DNA of 62,355 nucleotides from Mycobacterium sp. E3251 (GCF_001666835.1 NZ_LZJF01000085.1:1-62355), one strand, 5' to 3'; counted from the stretch's first letter, positions 11,497 through 23,377 are shown. Numbers and translations: made by a program. Notes: generated by a model from the sequence alone, not told the origin.

Positions 11497-11611
11497 CCCG
11501 TGGCGCCGCGCGAGGGCTGGTCCGCGTAGAGATGGAAACCGTCGGCGTCGCCGACCAGAGGACAAAACGTCGGCGCACGCCGACCTAAAACAGGTGTGAC
11601 AGGAGAGCGGA

Positions 11612-13510
11612 ATGCCGTACCACAACCCGTTCATCGTGAATGGAAAGATCAGGTTCCCGGAGAACACCAACCTGGTCAAGCACGTTGAGAAGTGGGCGAG
11701 GGTCCGCGGCGACAAGCTTTCCTACCGTTTCATCGACTACTCCACCGAGCGCGACGGGGTGTACCGCGACATCGTCTGGCGCGACTTCAGCGCCCGCAAC
11801 AGGGCGGTGGGCGCCCGGTTGCAGCAGGTCACCCAGCCCGGTGACCGCATCGCCATCCTGTGCCCCCAGAACCTGGACTACCTGATCGCCTTCTTCGGCG
11901 CGCTGTACGCCGGCCGGATCGCGGTGCCGCTGTTCGACCCGGGCGAGCCGGGTCACGTGGGCCGGCTGCACGCGGTGCTCGACGACTGCACGCCGTCGAC
12001 CATCCTGACCACCACGGAGGCCGCGGAAGGCGTCCGCAAGTTCATCCGCGCGCGCTCGGCCAAGGAACGGCCCCGCGTGATCGCCGTCGACGCGGTGCCC
12101 AACGAGGTGGCGTCCACCTGGGTCGAGCCCGAGGCCGACGAGAACACCATCGCCTACCTGCAGTACACCTCCGGCTCCACCCGTACCCCGACCGGCGTGC
12201 AGATCACCCACCTGAACCTGCCCACCAACGTGCTGCAGGTGCTCAACGGCCTCGAGGGCAAGGAGGGCGACCGCGGTCTGTCCTGGCTGCCGTTCTTCCA
12301 CGACATGGGCCTGATCACGGCGCTGCTGTCGCCGGTGCTCGGTTACAACTTCACGTTCATGACTCCGGCGGCGTTCGTGCGCCGGCCCGGCCGCTGGATC
12401 CGGGAGATGGCACGCAAGCCCGAAGACGCGCCGAACTGCGAGGTCGTCACCGTCGCGCCGAACTTCGCGTTCGAGCACGCCGCGGTGCGCGGCGTCCCCA
12501 AGGACGGCGAGCCACCGCTGGACCTGAGCAACGTCAAGGCGATCCTCAACGGCAGCGAGCCGGTGTCCCCAGCGTCGATGCGCAAGTTCTACGAGGCGTT
12601 CGCGCCCTACGGCCTGCGCGAGACGGCGATCAAGCCGTCCTACGGCCTGGCCGAGGCCACGCTGTTCGTGTCCACCACGCCCATGGACGAGGCGCCCAGG
12701 GTCATCCACGTCGACCGCGACGAGCTGAACAAGCAGCGCTTCGTCGAGGTGGCCCCCGATTCGCCCAAGGCCGTCGCGCAGGTTTCCGCCGGCATCATCG
12801 GCGTCGACGAGTGGGCCGTCATCGTGGACCCCGACACCGCCAGCGAGCTGCCCGACGGGCAGATCGGCGAGATCTGGTTGCACGGCAACAACATGGGCAC
12901 CGGCTACTGGGGCAAGGAAGACGAGACCACCGAGACCTTCCGCAACCTCCTCAAGTCGCGCATCAGCCAGTCGCACGCCGAGGGCGCCCCGGACGACGGC
13001 ATGTGGGTGCGCACCGGCGACTACGGCACCTACCACGACGGTCACCTCTACATCGCGGGCCGGATCAAGGACCTCGTCATCATCGACGGCCGCAACCACT
13101 ACCCGCAGGACCTCGAGTACTCGGCCCAGGAGGCAAGCCGCGCCCTGCGCACCGGCTACGTGGCCGCGTTCTCCGTGCCGGCCAACCAGCTGCCGCAGGA
13201 GGTGTTCGACAACCCGCACACCGGCCTGAAGCACGACCCCGACGACAGCTCCGAGCAGTTGGTGATCGTGGCCGAGCGTGCCCCCGGCACGCACAAGCTC
13301 GAGTACCAGCCGATCGCGGACGAGATCCGGGCGGCCATCGCCGTCCGTCACGGGGTGACCATCCGCGACCTGCTGCTGGTGCAGGCCGGAACCATTCCGC
13401 GTACCTCCAGCGGGAAGATCGGGCGCCGCGCGTGCCGCGCCGCCTACCTCGACGGCAGCCTGCGTAGCGGTGTCGGTTCGCCGACCGCCTTCGCCGGCGC
13501 TAACGACTGA
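11612..13510 (+). CDS. fadD32: long-chain fatty acyl-AMP ligase FadD32
   Basis: FAAL-type adenylating enzyme that activates the meromycolic acid as acyl-AMP and loads it onto the N-terminal ACP of Pks13. The 632-residue product carries the AMP-binding P-loop [12 protein letters not shown], the [12 protein letters not shown] and [12 protein letters not shown] motifs, RTGDYG, and [18 protein letters not shown] before the C-terminal lid domain. GACAGGAGAG precedes the ATG. It is 11 nt from pks13 and co-transcribed with it. It is essential in M. tuberculosis and an established drug target. Confidence 0.97.
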   Translation: MPYHNPFIVNGKIRFPENTNLVKHVEKWARVRGDKLSYRFIDYSTERDGVYRDIVWRDFSARNRAVGARLQQVTQPGDRIAILCPQNLDYLIAFFGALYAGRIAVPLFDPGEPGHVGRLHAVLDDCTPSTILTTTEAAEGVRKFIRARSAKERPRVIAVDAVPNEVASTWVEPEADENTIAYLQYTSGSTRTPTGVQITHLNLPTNVLQVLNGLEGKEGDRGLSWLPFFHDMGLITALLSPVLGYNFTFMTPAAFVRRPGRWIREMARKPEDAPNCEVVTVAPNFAFEHAAVRGVPKDGEPPLDLSNVKAILNGSEPVSPASMRKFYEAFAPYGLRETAIKPSYGLAEATLFVSTTPMDEAPRVIHVDRDELNKQRFVEVAPDSPKAVAQVSAGIIGVDEWAVIVDPDTASELPDGQIGEIWLHGNNMGTGYWGKEDETTETFRNLLKSRISQSHAEGAPDDGMWVRTGDYGTYHDGHLYIAGRIKDLVIIDGRNHYPQDLEYSAQEASRALRTGYVAAFSVPANQLPQEVFDNPHTGLKHDPDDSSEQLVIVAERAPGTHKLEYQPIADEIRAAIAVRHGVTIRDLLLVQAGTIPRTSSGKIGRRACRAAYLDGSLRSGVGSPTAFAGAND

Positions 13511-13521
13511 ACCCAGGAACC

Positions 13522-16500
13522 ATGGCTGAACTAGACGACCCCCAGGACCAGCAGGAGAATCCGCCCGCCAAGAAGACGGACTTAACGGTCCCCGAGATGC
13601 GCGAATGGCTGCGCAACTGGGTGGGCCGGGCCGTCGGGAAGTCACCGGACGACATCGACGAGTCGGTGCCGATGGTCGAGCTCGGCCTGTCGTCGCGCGA
13701 CGCCGTGGCGATGGCCGCCGACATCGAGGACATGACCGGTGTCACCCTGTCGGTCGCGGTGGCGTTCCAGCATCCGACCATCGAGTCGCTCGCCACGCGG
13801 ATCATCGAGGGCGAGCCCGAGATCGACACATCGGGCGACGACGTTTCGGACTGGACGCGCAACGGCCCGGCCGAGCGCGTCGACATCGCGATCGTGGGCT
13901 TGTCGACCCGGTTGCCCGGCGACATGAACAGCCCCGACGAGACGTGGCAAGCGCTGATGGAGGGCCGCGACGCGATCACCGACCTACCGGAGGGTCGCTG
14001 GGCGGAGTTCCTGGAGGAGCCGCGGCTGGCCGAGCGGATGGCGAAGGCCCGCACCCGCGGCGGCTACCTGAAGGACATCAAGGGTTTCGACTCCGAGTTC
14101 TTCGCGGTGGCCAAGACCGAAGCCGACAACATCGACCCGCAGCAGCGGATGGCGCTGGAGCTGACCTGGGAGGCGCTCGAGCAGGCGCACATCCCGGCGT
14201 CGAGCCTGCGCGGACAGTCCGTCGGCGTGTACGTCGGCGTCTCCAACAACGACTACAGCTTCCTGGCGGTGTCCGACCCGACCGTCGCGCACCCGTACGC
14301 CATCACCGGAACGGCGACGTCGATCATCGCCAACCGGGTCTCCTATTTCTATGACTTTCGGGGTCCGTCGGTCGCCGTCGACACCGCGTGCTCGAGCTCG
14401 CTGGTGGCCATCCACCAGGCCGTGCAGAGCCTGCGCAACGGCGAGGCCGACGTCGCGGTCGCCGGGGGTGTCAACGCGCTGATCACTCCCGTGGTGACGC
14501 TCGGTTTCGACGAGATCGGCCAGGTCTTGTCGCCCGACGGCCGGATCAAGTCGTTCTCCTCCGACGCCGACGGTTACACCCGCTCCGAGGGCGGCGGGAT
14601 GCTGGTGCTCAAGCGGGTTGACGACGCCCGCCGCGACGGCGACCAGATTCTGGCCGTGATCGCGGGCAGCGCGGTCAACCACGACGGCCGGTCCAACGGC
14701 CTGATCGCGCCCAACCAGGACGCGCAGGCCGACGTGCTGCGCCGGGCCTACAAGGACGCCGGCATCGACCCGCGCACCGTCGACTACATCGAGGCGCACG
14801 GCACCGGGACCGTCCTGGGCGACCCCATCGAAGCCGAGGCCCTGGGCCGCGTCGTCGGCCGGGGACGTCCGGCCGACCGCCCGGCGCTGCTGGGTGCGGT
14901 GAAAACCAATGTGGGCCACCTGGAGTCGGCGGCCGGCGCCGCCAGCATGGCCAAGGTGGTGCTGGCCTTACAGCACGACAAGCTGCCGCCGTCGATCAAC
15001 TTCGCCGGGCCCAGCCCCTACATCGACTTCGACGCGATGCGCCTGAAGGTCATCGACCAGGCCACCGACTGGCCGCGCTACGGCGGTTACGCGCTGGCCG
15101 GGGTGTCCAGCTTCGGCTTCGGTGGCGCCAACGCGCACCTGGTGGTGCGCGAGGTCTTGCCCCGTGACGTCGTGGAAAAAGAGGCGCGTGAGCCGGAACC
15201 CGAGCCCGAGGTGAAGGCCGCCGCTGACGCAGCCGAGGCCCCCACGATGGAAAGCCACGCGCTGCGGTTCGACGACTTCGGCAACATCATCCCGGATGCC
15301 GAGGCCCCCGAGGAGGACGAATACGAGCTGCCGGGCGTCACCGACGAGGCGCTGCGGCTCAAAGAGATCGCGCTGGAAGAGCTCGCCGCGCAGGAGGCGG
15401 AGGAGCCGACCAAGCCGCTGATCCCGCTCGCCGTGTCGGCGTTTCTGACCTCGCGCAAGAAGGCGGCGGCCGCCGAGCTGGCGGACTGGATGGAAAGCCC
15501 GGAGGGCCAGGCGTCGTCGCTGGAATCGATCGGGCGGGCGCTGTCGCGGCGCAACCACGGCCGCTCCCGCGCGGTGGTGCTGGCGCACGACCACGAGGAG
15601 GCCATCAAGGGCCTGCGCGCCGTCGCCGAGGGCAAGCAGCGGCCGGGCGTGTTCAGCGTCGACGGGCCGGTGACCAACGGCCCGGTGTGGGTGCTGGCCG
15701 GGTTCGGCGCGCAGCACCGCAAGATGGGCAAGAGCCTGTACCTGCGCAACGAGGTCTTCGCCGAGTGGATTGAGAAGGTCGACGCGCTGATCCAGGACGA
15801 GCTGGGCTACTCGGTGCTCGAGCTGATCCTCGACGACTCGCAGGACTACGGCATCGAGACCACCCAGGTCACCATCTTCGCGATCCAGATCGCGCTCGGT
15901 GAGCTGCTCAAGCATCACGGCGCCAGGCCCGCCGCGGTGGTGGGCCAGTCGCTGGGCGAGGCCGCCTCGGCGTACTTCGCCGGCGGTTTGTCGCTGCGCG
16001 ACGCCACCCGGACGATCTGCTCCCGCTCGCACCTGATGGGTGAGGGCGAGGCGATGCTTTTCGGCGAGTACATCCGGCTGATGGCGCTGGTGGAGTACTC
16101 CGCCGACGAGATCAAGACGGTGTTCTCCGATTTCCCGGACCTGGAGGTGTGCGTCTACGCCGCCCCCACGCAGACCGTCATCGGCGGTCCGCCCGAGCAG
16201 GTGGACGCGATCATCGCCCGCGCGGAATCCGAGGGCAAGTTCGCCCGCAAGTTCCAGACCAAGGGCGCCAGCCACACGCAGCAGATGGACCCGCTGCTCG
16301 GCGAGCTCGCCGCGGAGCTGCAAGGCATCAAGCCGACCAGCCCGACCGTCGGCATCTACTCGACCGTGCACGAGGGCACCTACATCAAGCCCGGCGGCGA
16401 GCCGATCCACGACGTCGACTACTGGAAGAAGGGCCTGCGCCACAGCGTCTACTTCACCCACGGCGTCCGCAACGCCGTCGACAGCGGGCACACCACCTTC

Positions 16501-18849
16501 CTGGAGCTCGCGCCCAATCCGGTTGCGCTCATGCAGGTCGGGCTGACCACGGCCGCGGCCGGGCTGCACGACGCCCAGCTGATCCCGACGCTGGCCCGCA
16601 AGCAGGACGAGGTCGAATCGATGATCTCGACCATGGCGCAGCTCTACGTCTACGGCCACGACCTGAACATCTGGACGCTGTTCACCCGCGCCGCCGGGCC
16701 GGCCGACTACGCGAACATCCCGCCGACCCGGTTCAAGCGCAAGGAACACTGGCTGGACGTGCACTTCTCCGGCGACGCGTCGGTGATGATGCCGGGCAAC
16801 CACGTCGCGCTGCCGGACGGTCGCCACGTGTGGGAGTACAAACCCCGCGGCCAGGCGGACCTGGCGGCGTTGGTGAAAGCCGCCGCGGCGGCGGTGCTGC
16901 CGGATGCGCAGCTGGCCGCCGCCGAGCAGCGCGCGGTTCCCGGCGAGAACGCCCGGCTGGTGACGACGCTGAGCCGGCACCCGGGCGGGGCCTCGGTGCA
17001 GGTGCACGCCCGCATCGATGAGTCCTTCACGCTGGTCTACGACGCGCTGGTGACGCGGGCCGGGGAAGGGGGTGTCGCCCTGCCGACCGCGGTCGGTGCC
17101 GCAGCCGCGATCACGGCCCCGTCCAACGGGGCGGCGGCCGTGCCGGAGGCCCCCGTCGACGAGGCGGATGCGGAAACCCTGACGGACAGCCTGACCAACC
17201 GGTACTTCTCGGGCAGCGTGGGCAAGTGGTCACCTGACACGGGCGAGACCGTCGCGGAGCGCCTGGGCATGATCGTCGGCGCGGCCATGGGCTACGAACC
17301 CGAGGACCTGCCGTGGGAGGTCCCGCTGATCGAGCTCGGCCTGGACTCGCTGATGGCGGTGCGAATCAAGAACCGGGTCGAATACGACTTCGACCTGCCG
17401 CCGATCCAGCTGGCCGCGGTGCGCGACGCCAACCTCTACAACATCGAGGAGCTGATCAAGTACGCGGTCGAGCACCGCGACGAGGTCGAGCAGCTGCACG
17501 AGTACCAGAAGACGCAGTCGGCCGAGGAGATCGCCCGGCTGCAGGCGGAAATGATGAGCGGCGCGTCGCCGAGCACGGTGACAGCCCCGGCGCCCGACCC
17601 GCAGGCGGAGCCGGAAACGCAACCAGCGCCACCGTCGGCATCCGACATGCCGATCCCGCCGCCCCCCACCGACCCGTCGGGACCCAACGGCAATGGCGCC
17701 GCGCAGCCCAAACCGAACCTGGCCGGGGCCGCCGAGGCGCTGAACCAGCAGGCGGTCGCCGCGGCGCTCAACTCCGACGTGCCGCCGCGCGACGCGGCCG
17801 AGCGGGTCACGTTCGCCACGTGGGCGATCGTCACCGGCAAGTCCCCGGGCGGCATCTTCAATCCGCTGCCCAAGCTGGACGACGAGCAGGCCGCCAAGAT
17901 GGCGCAGCGCCTGTCGGAGCGCGCCGAGGGGCCGATCAGCGTCGAGGACGTGGTGACGTCGGAGAACATCGAGGCGCTGGCCGAGAAGGTGCGCGAGTAC
18001 CTGGAGGCCGGCGTGATCGACGGGTTCGTCCGCACCCTGCGGCCGCGGCCTGAGGGCAGCACGAAACCGCCGGTGTTCGTGTTCCACCCGGCCGGCGGCT
18101 CGACGGTCGTCTACGAACCGCTCCTGAACCGGTTGCCCTCGGACACCCCGATGTATGGCTTCGAGCGGGTCGAGGGGTCGATCGAAGAGCGTGCGGCGCA
18201 ATACATTCCGAAGCTGATCGAGATGCAGGGCGACGGGCCGTACATCCTGGCCGGCTGGTCGCTGGGCGGCGTCCTGGCCTACGCGTGCGCGATCGGGCTC
18301 AAGCGGCTCGGCAAGGACGTCCGGTGGGTCGGGCTGATCGACGCGGTCCGCGCGGGCGAAGAGGTCCCGCAGACCAAGGAGGAGATCCGTAAGCGCTGGG
18401 ACCGCTACGCCCGGTTCGCCGAGAAGACGTTCAACGTCACCATCCCGGAGATCCCGTACGAGCAGCTCGAGGAGCTCGACGACGAGGGCCAGATCCGGTT
18501 CGTGCTCGAGGCGGTCAGCCAGAGCGGTGTCCAGATCCCGGCCGGGATCATCGAGCACCAGCGCACGTCGTACCTGGACAACCGGGCCATCGACACCGCA
18601 CAGATCCAGCCGTACGACGGGCATGTCACCCTCTACATGGCCGATCGCTACCATGACGACGCGATCATGTTCGAGCCGCGGTACGCCGTTCGTCAGCCGG
18701 ACGGCGGCTGGGGCGAGTACGTGTCCGACCTCGAGGTCGTGCCGATCGGTGGCGAGCACATCCAGGCCATCGACGAGCCGATCATCGCCAAGGTCGGCGC
18801 ACACATGACCGAGGCACTCAACGTGATCGAGGCGAAAGTAGGCAAGTAG
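13522..18849 (+). CDS. pks13: polyketide synthase Pks13, mycolate condensing enzyme
   Basis: Type I PKS that condenses the activated meromycolate with carboxylated alpha-branch acyl-CoA and transfers the beta-keto product to trehalose. The 1775 residues show the full order [20 protein letters not shown] (phosphopantetheine Ser58); KS Cys290 in DTACSSSL with EAHGTGT and TNVGHLES histidines; AT Ser810 in GQSLGE; second ACP Ser1276 in ELGLDSL; a Pro-rich linker near 1350-1400; TE Ser1580 in GWSLGG. It is somewhat longer than the 1733 residues of M. tuberculosis, mainly in linkers. The stop overlaps accD4 by one base (TAGTG). Confidence 0.97.
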   Translation: MAELDDPQDQQENPPAKKTDLTVPEMREWLRNWVGRAVGKSPDDIDESVPMVELGLSSRDAVAMAADIEDMTGVTLSVAVAFQHPTIESLATRIIEGEPEIDTSGDDVSDWTRNGPAERVDIAIVGLSTRLPGDMNSPDETWQALMEGRDAITDLPEGRWAEFLEEPRLAERMAKARTRGGYLKDIKGFDSEFFAVAKTEADNIDPQQRMALELTWEALEQAHIPASSLRGQSVGVYVGVSNNDYSFLAVSDPTVAHPYAITGTATSIIANRVSYFYDFRGPSVAVDTACSSSLVAIHQAVQSLRNGEADVAVAGGVNALITPVVTLGFDEIGQVLSPDGRIKSFSSDADGYTRSEGGGMLVLKRVDDARRDGDQILAVIAGSAVNHDGRSNGLIAPNQDAQADVLRRAYKDAGIDPRTVDYIEAHGTGTVLGDPIEAEALGRVVGRGRPADRPALLGAVKTNVGHLESAAGAASMAKVVLALQHDKLPPSINFAGPSPYIDFDAMRLKVIDQATDWPRYGGYALAGVSSFGFGGANAHLVVREVLPRDVVEKEAREPEPEPEVKAAADAAEAPTMESHALRFDDFGNIIPDAEAPEEDEYELPGVTDEALRLKEIALEELAAQEAEEPTKPLIPLAVSAFLTSRKKAAAAELADWMESPEGQASSLESIGRALSRRNHGRSRAVVLAHDHEEAIKGLRAVAEGKQRPGVFSVDGPVTNGPVWVLAGFGAQHRKMGKSLYLRNEVFAEWIEKVDALIQDELGYSVLELILDDSQDYGIETTQVTIFAIQIALGELLKHHGARPAAVVGQSLGEAASAYFAGGLSLRDATRTICSRSHLMGEGEAMLFGEYIRLMALVEYSADEIKTVFSDFPDLEVCVYAAPTQTVIGGPPEQVDAIIARAESEGKFARKFQTKGASHTQQMDPLLGELAAELQGIKPTSPTVGIYSTVHEGTYIKPGGEPIHDVDYWKKGLRHSVYFTHGVRNAVDSGHTTFLELAPNPVALMQVGLTTAAAGLHDAQLIPTLARKQDEVESMISTMAQLYVYGHDLNIWTLFTRAAGPADYANIPPTRFKRKEHWLDVHFSGDASVMMPGNHVALPDGRHVWEYKPRGQADLAALVKAAAAAVLPDAQLAAAEQRAVPGENARLVTTLSRHPGGASVQVHARIDESFTLVYDALVTRAGEGGVALPTAVGAAAAITAPSNGAAAVPEAPVDEADAETLTDSLTNRYFSGSVGKWSPDTGETVAERLGMIVGAAMGYEPEDLPWEVPLIELGLDSLMAVRIKNRVEYDFDLPPIQLAAVRDANLYNIEELIKYAVEHRDEVEQLHEYQKTQSAEEIARLQAEMMSGASPSTVTAPAPDPQAEPETQPAPPSASDMPIPPPPTDPSGPNGNGAAQPKPNLAGAAEALNQQAVAAALNSDVPPRDAAERVTFATWAIVTGKSPGGIFNPLPKLDDEQAAKMAQRLSERAEGPISVEDVVTSENIEALAEKVREYLEAGVIDGFVRTLRPRPEGSTKPPVFVFHPAGGSTVVYEPLLNRLPSDTPMYGFERVEGSIEERAAQYIPKLIEMQGDGPYILAGWSLGGVLAYACAIGLKRLGKDVRWVGLIDAVRAGEEVPQTKEEIRKRWDRYARFAEKTFNVTIPEIPYEQLEELDDEGQIRFVLEAVSQSGVQIPAGIIEHQRTSYLDNRAIDTAQIQPYDGHVTLYMADRYHDDAIMFEPRYAVRQPDGGWGEYVSDLEVVPIGGEHIQAIDEPIIAKVGAHMTEALNVIEAKVGK

Positions 18850-20423
18850 TGACGGAAATGCTGCCCGCTCCCGTTCAGCATTCGACGGCCGAGAAGCTGG
18901 CCGAGTTGCACGTTCGCCTGGAATTGGCCAAGGAGCCGGGCGGTGAGAAGGCGGTCGCCAAGCGCGACAAGAAGGGCATCCCCAGTGCCCGCGCCCGCAT
19001 TCACGCGCTGGTCGACCCGGGCACCTTCCTCGAGGTCGGGGCGCTGGCCAAGACGCCGAACGACCCGAACGCGCTCTACGGTGACGGCTGCGTCACCGGG
19101 CACGCCATGATCGACGGCCGGCCGGTCGGGGTGTTCTCCCACGACCAGACGGTGTTCCAGGGCACGGTGGGCGAGATGTTCGGCCGCAAGGTCGCGCGGC
19201 TGATGGAGTGGTGCGCCATGGTGGGGTGCCCGATCATCGGCATCCAGGACTCGGGTGGCGCCCGGATTCAGGACGCGGTGACCTCGCTGGCGTGGTACGC
19301 CGAGTTGGGCCGCCGCCACGAGGCGCTGTCCGGCCTGGTGCCGCAGATCTCCCTCATCTTCGGCAAATGCGCTGGGGGAGCGGTGTATTCGCCCATCCAA
19401 GACGATCTGCTCGTCTCGGTGCGCGACCAGGGTTACTTCTTCGTCACCGGTCCCGACGTCATCAGGGAGGTCACCGGCGAGGACGTCACCCTCGACGAGC
19501 TCGGCGGCTCCGACGCGCAGGCCGGCTACGGCAACATCCACCAGGTGGTGGATTCCGAGGCCGAAGCGTTCCAGTACGTGCGTGAGTTCTTGTCGTTTCT
19601 GCCGTCCAACTGCTTCGACAGTCCGCCGATCATCAACCCCGGGCTGGAGCCGGAGGTCACGCCGACCGACCTGGAGCTCGACGCGATCGTGCCGGACTCC
19701 GACAATGCGGCCTACGACATGCACGAAATCCTGCTGCGCATCTTCGACGACGGCGACTTCCTCGAGGTCGCCGCGCAACACGGGCCGGCCATCATCACCG
19801 GGTACGCCCGGGTCGACGGGCGCCCCGTCGGCGTCATCGCCAACCAGCCCATGCACCTGGCCGGGTCGATCGACAACGAGGCCTCCGACAAGGCCGCGCG
19901 GTTCATCCGGTTCTGCGACGCGTTCAACATCCCGCTGGTGTTCGTGGTGGACACCCCGGGCTTCCTGCCGGGCGCCGAGGAGGAGAAGAGGGGCATCATC
20001 AAGCGCGGCGGCCGGTTCCTCTACTCGGTGGTCGAGGCCGACGTGCCGAAGGTGACGATCACCGTGCGCAAGTCCTACGGCGGCGCCTACGCCGTGATGG
20101 GATCCCGGCAGCTGACGTCGGACTTCAACTTCGCCTGGCCCACCGCGCGCATCGCGGTGATCGGCGCGGAGGGGGCCGCGCAGTTGCTGATGAAGCGGTT
20201 CCCGGATCCGACGACGCCCGAGGCGCAGCAGATCAAGAAGGACTTCATCGAGGGCTACAACCTGAACATGGCGATTCCGTGGACCGCCGCCGAACGCGGC
20301 TTCATCGACGCGGTCATCGACCCGCACCAGACCCGGCTGCTGCTGCGTAAGTCGCTGAAGTTGTTGCGGGACAAGCAATTATGGTTCCGCACCGCGCGCA
20401 AGCACGGGCTGATCCCGGTTTAA
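18849..20423 (+). CDS. accD4: acyl-CoA carboxylase beta subunit AccD4
   Basis: Carboxyltransferase subunit that, with AccA3, AccD5 and AccE5 (not in this window), carboxylates the long alpha-branch acyl-CoA for Pks13. The 524-residue crotonase-like CT protein has the two acyl-CoA/biotin oxyanion regions [11 protein letters not shown] and [15 protein letters not shown] at 18849 overlaps the pks13 stop (TAGTG) and has GTAGG upstream. An ATG nine bases downstream is an alternative start. Translation is probably coupled to pks13. It ends the mycolate operon, convergent with fadE35. Confidence 0.95.
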   Translation: MTEMLPAPVQHSTAEKLAELHVRLELAKEPGGEKAVAKRDKKGIPSARARIHALVDPGTFLEVGALAKTPNDPNALYGDGCVTGHAMIDGRPVGVFSHDQTVFQGTVGEMFGRKVARLMEWCAMVGCPIIGIQDSGGARIQDAVTSLAWYAELGRRHEALSGLVPQISLIFGKCAGGAVYSPIQDDLLVSVRDQGYFFVTGPDVIREVTGEDVTLDELGGSDAQAGYGNIHQVVDSEAEAFQYVREFLSFLPSNCFDSPPIINPGLEPEVTPTDLELDAIVPDSDNAAYDMHEILLRIFDDGDFLEVAAQHGPAIITGYARVDGRPVGVIANQPMHLAGSIDNEASDKAARFIRFCDAFNIPLVFVVDTPGFLPGAEEEKRGIIKRGGRFLYSVVEADVPKVTITVRKSYGGAYAVMGSRQLTSDFNFAWPTARIAVIGAEGAAQLLMKRFPDPTTPEAQQIKKDFIEGYNLNMAIPWTAAERGFIDAVIDPHQTRLLLRKSLKLLRDKQLWFRTARKHGLIPV

Positions 20424-20491
20424 CTCTGCTGCGGCACAATCACATTGGTCACACCCGCACCGCGGGTCCGACTATGCGCCGACCGCGAAAA

Positions 20492-20512
20492 GCGATATCG
20501 CAGGCGATATCG
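20492..20512. repeat. paired GCGATATCG boxes in the accD4/fadE35 gap
   Basis: GCGATATCG occurs at 20492-20500 and again at 20504-20512, 12 nt apart; each contains the palindrome CGATATCG. The region lies between the ends of two convergent genes, so a terminator or silent relic is as likely as a protein site. No insertion sequence is present here, whereas M. tuberculosis H37Rv has IS1557 (Rv3798). Confidence 0.4.
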
Positions 20513-20557
20513 AATCTGCGGATTGGGTGGTGTGCCCGGCGTGCGACGGCGTGACTT

Positions 20558-22351
20558 CTAGCTCGTGAACGCGCCGTCGATGAGTTCGTCGAAGCGCTCC
20601 AGCGCCTCGTCGCAGTCGGCGTCGATGCCCCGCAGCGCCCCGCGGTCGGCGAGATACCGCTGCGCGTAGAGCCGGGCGACCAGCGCCTTGCGCTCCCCGC
20701 CGCGGGTGGCACGCTCCCAGGCGGCCTGCTCGGTGAGCAGCGCCGCCGCGTACACGTCACCCATGAATTGGGCCAGCGGGAACAGGCGCGCCTCGGCGAT
20801 GTCGCGGTCCAGCTTGGACCATGCGGTGATCGCCGCGTCCAAATCCTCGATGCGCCCGGCGACCAGCCGGGTGGTGTCGTCGTCATCGGAAACCGACACG
20901 GCATCGCGTAGCCGCGCCAACAACGGCTCATGGGCGCGGGTCTGCTCGATGCCACGCCGCACGTCCAGGCAGAGGATGTTGTCGGGCCCTTCCCAGATGG
21001 TGTTCACCTGCGCGTCGCGCAGCAACCGGGCCACCGGCCAGGTCTCGATATAGCCGTTGCCGCCATGGATTTCGATCGCGTCGGACGCGGCGGTGATCCC
21101 GAGCCGGCACACCTTGAGCTTGGTGACCGGCACGGCGATGCGTTGCCGCATGCTGCGGGGCTGACGATGGTTGGTGGCGCCGGTGCCGTCGAAAACCATC
21201 GCCTGCGCGGCTTCGACGTCGACGACCAGCTCGGCGAGCTTGCGCCGCATCAGCGGCTTGTCGATGAGTGTCCCGCCGAACGCGTGCCGCCGCCGGGCGT
21301 AACACAGCGACTCGACCAGGGCGCGGCGCGCGTTGCCGAGCCCGAACAGGGCGATGCCCAGGCGCGCGGCGTTGGTCAGCTCCATCATGCGGCCCAGCCC
21401 CTTGCCGTCCGACGGTCCCGCGTGTCGTCCTGAGCCGCTCGGCTCCTCGGATAGCAGAAACGCCTCGGCGTCAACGAATTCCACCTCGCCGGAGGCCACC
21501 GATCGGGTGCCGAGCTTGTCCTTCAGGCGGCGCACCCGCACCCCGTTGCGCGAACCGTCGCGGCGGGTACGCAGCACCAGGAAGTTGGCGATGCCCCGCG
21601 ACGAGTCGGGTGCGCCCTCCGGCTTGGCCATCACGACGAACGCCTCGCCGCCACAGTTTGACGCAAACCACTTAAAGCCGTTGAGAATCCACGCACCTTC
21701 ATTTTCGCCGCCTACGCGTCGAGCAGTCGTCTCGAGCGCGCCCAGGTCCGAGCCGCCGGTGCGTTCGGTCAGCAGTTGCGCCGTCTCGCCCGCCCACTCG
21801 CCCGAGGCGAACTTGGCCAGCACGTGCTCTCGCACGTCGGCCGGCGCGTAGGCGGCCACCAGCGACTGGACCATGCCGCCGCCGGTGCCCAGCGCGCAGC
21901 CCATCCCGATATCGGCCTGGTTGAGTAGATAGTTGGACGCGAACAGGCTTAGGCCCGAGCTCACTTTGGCGGCGCGCGCGTCGTCGCGCAGGGCCTGCTG
22001 GGCATCCAGGACCGCGCGCTTGGACTGGGTGAACGAGGCCGGCATGACGACCTGGCTCACGTCGTGTCCCCAGCGGTCATAACGCTCCAGCCGGGGCGGG
22101 TTGCGGTCGGTCTCCTCCGCCCATCGCGCGACCGGGCCGGCCATCAACTCGCCCATCCGCACCAGATGCGGCTCTACGACCGCGAGTTCGTCCGGTTGCA
22201 GGTAGTACGCCATGGTGAACTGCAGGGTGGGATCGGTGCGATACCAGTTGAGACCCACGGCCCCGCGGTAGTTTTCGGTTTGGTAACGCTGCGACTTCTC
22301 CTCCGTGGAGAAGGGCAGCCTGTCCACCGCCTCTACGGCGTAGTCGCTCAT
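20558..22351 (-). CDS. fadE35: acyl-CoA dehydrogenase, AidB-like (FadE35)
   Basis: Flavoprotein of the acyl-CoA dehydrogenase superfamily, 597 residues, longer than typical FadE proteins and of the AidB type. Visible landmarks are the FAD/substrate segment GETAQLLTERTGGSDLG, WILNGFKWFASN, and the C-terminal IHGGNGYIETWPVARLLRD with WEGPDNI, which AidB homologues share. The substrate is unknown; its constant position next to the mycolate and emb genes suggests envelope lipid metabolism, but that is inference. It lies 10 nt downstream of the FHA gene and is probably co-transcribed with it. Confidence 0.9.
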   Translation of the reverse strand: MSDYAVEAVDRLPFSTEEKSQRYQTENYRGAVGLNWYRTDPTLQFTMAYYLQPDELAVVEPHLVRMGELMAGPVARWAEETDRNPPRLERYDRWGHDVSQVVMPASFTQSKRAVLDAQQALRDDARAAKVSSGLSLFASNYLLNQADIGMGCALGTGGGMVQSLVAAYAPADVREHVLAKFASGEWAGETAQLLTERTGGSDLGALETTARRVGGENEGAWILNGFKWFASNCGGEAFVVMAKPEGAPDSSRGIANFLVLRTRRDGSRNGVRVRRLKDKLGTRSVASGEVEFVDAEAFLLSEEPSGSGRHAGPSDGKGLGRMMELTNAARLGIALFGLGNARRALVESLCYARRRHAFGGTLIDKPLMRRKLAELVVDVEAAQAMVFDGTGATNHRQPRSMRQRIAVPVTKLKVCRLGITAASDAIEIHGGNGYIETWPVARLLRDAQVNTIWEGPDNILCLDVRRGIEQTRAHEPLLARLRDAVSVSDDDDTTRLVAGRIEDLDAAITAWSKLDRDIAEARLFPLAQFMGDVYAAALLTEQAAWERATRGGERKALVARLYAQRYLADRGALRGIDADCDEALERFDELIDGAFTS

Positions 22352-22361
22352 GGAAGAGACG

Positions 22362-22808
22362 CTACGCGCCCGTGAGGAAAACCAGGCGAACCCTGCCGAT
22401 CTGGATCTCGTCGCCGTTGGCCAGCACCGCCGAGTCGACGGGCTCCCGGTTGAGATAGGTGCGGTTCATACTGCCCACGTCGACGATGCGGAATTGGCCA
22501 CCCTCGCTGCGCAATTCGGCGTGCCGACGGCTGACGGTGATGTCGTCGAGGTAGATGTCGCTTTCCGGATGCCGGCCCGCCGACATGACGGGTTGGGTCA
22601 AGGCAAACCGCGAGCCGGCGTTGGGGCCGCGCGTGACGACGAGCAGCGCCGAGCCCGGGCTCAGTGTCGGTGTGTCCTCGAGCGCCGCGGCGGCTGCGGT
22701 CGCAGGCGCGTCGAACTCGGCCGGCAGCGCAGTGCCGATGTCGCCGGTGAGTTCCTCCGAGCCTTCGCGCTGCGTCGGCCGGTTCGGCGTGGACCCGGTG
22801 CTGCTCAC
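22362..22808 (-). CDS. GarA-like FHA-domain protein (second GarA paralogue)
   Basis: 148-residue protein with one forkhead-associated (phosphothreonine-binding) domain. The sequence SALLVVTRGPNAGSRF, SAGRHPESDI, VSRRHAEL and EPVDSAVLANGDEIQIG is very close to the metabolic regulator GarA (Rv1827). Key FHA residues (Arg of GRH, Ser of VSRRH, Asn of SMN) are kept. However, GarA's N-terminal PknB/PknG substrate motif ETTSVF is missing, and the Gly after the conserved Asn is Arg (SMNRTY). The start is GTG at 22808, overlapping the upstream membrane gene by 4 nt (GTGA). The partner is unknown; a kinase-linked control of FadE35 or the membrane protein is inference. Confidence 0.85.
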   Translation of the reverse strand: MSSTGSTPNRPTQREGSEELTGDIGTALPAEFDAPATAAAAALEDTPTLSPGSALLVVTRGPNAGSRFALTQPVMSAGRHPESDIYLDDITVSRRHAELRSEGGQFRIVDVGSMNRTYLNREPVDSAVLANGDEIQIGRVRLVFLTGA

Positions 22809-23269
22809 GCGGCTCGCGGCAGATCCGGGTTGGCCGCGGCCGCCTGCGACGTCGGCCGCGTCGGTGCCGGTGCCCAGCCGACGTAGGTCAGGTACACACC
22901 GACGAGGGCGAAGACGACGCACGCGGTGATCCACCAGGCCTGCGCGCCGATCATGTCGTTGGCGAGCGAGGCGAAGAACTTGGGGAAGGCCACCAGCAGC
23001 AGGCCCCGCAGCACGATCAGCCAGCCGAGCAGGGAAACGATGATCGCCGCGGCGCCGCGCCAGCTCTGGTGAGCGGCGACAATGGTCAGGCCGAGCAACA
23101 AGATGAAGGCGCCGGTGACGAAGGTCCACATCGAGTTCGCCTCGAACTGCGACAGCAGCGACTGCATGTCGGACACGCGCGCCACCGCCGTCACATCGAC
23201 AATGACGAGGAAGGGACCGAGCACGCGGGAGAAGAAGCGTGTCGTGTGCGACTGTTGTGGAGCGTTCAT
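22805..23269 (-). CDS. small four-span membrane protein
   Basis: 154-residue protein with about four hydrophobic helices (FFSRVLGPFLVIVDV, MWTFVTGAFILLLGLTIV, AAIIVSLLGWLIVLRGLLL, WWITACVVFALVGVYLTYVGW) and a short Ala-rich tail. I do not recognise a characterised family. ATG at 23269 follows GAGAGG, so it is preferred over the ATG five codons upstream. It overlaps the FHA gene by 4 nt, and fadE35 follows 10 nt after that, giving a three-gene operon. Confidence 0.8.
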   Translation of the reverse strand: MNAPQQSHTTRFFSRVLGPFLVIVDVTAVARVSDMQSLLSQFEANSMWTFVTGAFILLLGLTIVAAHQSWRGAAAIIVSLLGWLIVLRGLLLVAFPKFFASLANDMIGAQAWWITACVVFALVGVYLTYVGWAPAPTRPTSQAAAANPDLPRAA

Positions 23270-23377
23270 TGCCGTACCTCTCATGCGGCGCCGGTCATTC
23301 GGCGATCTCCTTTATCGGAGCACTTGACCGCGGCGTCGAGATAGGGACTTATGGCACTGCCTGGCAGGGCGTGGGGC

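Noticed and set aside
20424..20557. Search for an IS1557-like transposase, present at this point in M. tuberculosis
   Set aside because: Only 134 non-coding bases lie between accD4 and fadE35; there is no transposase frame.
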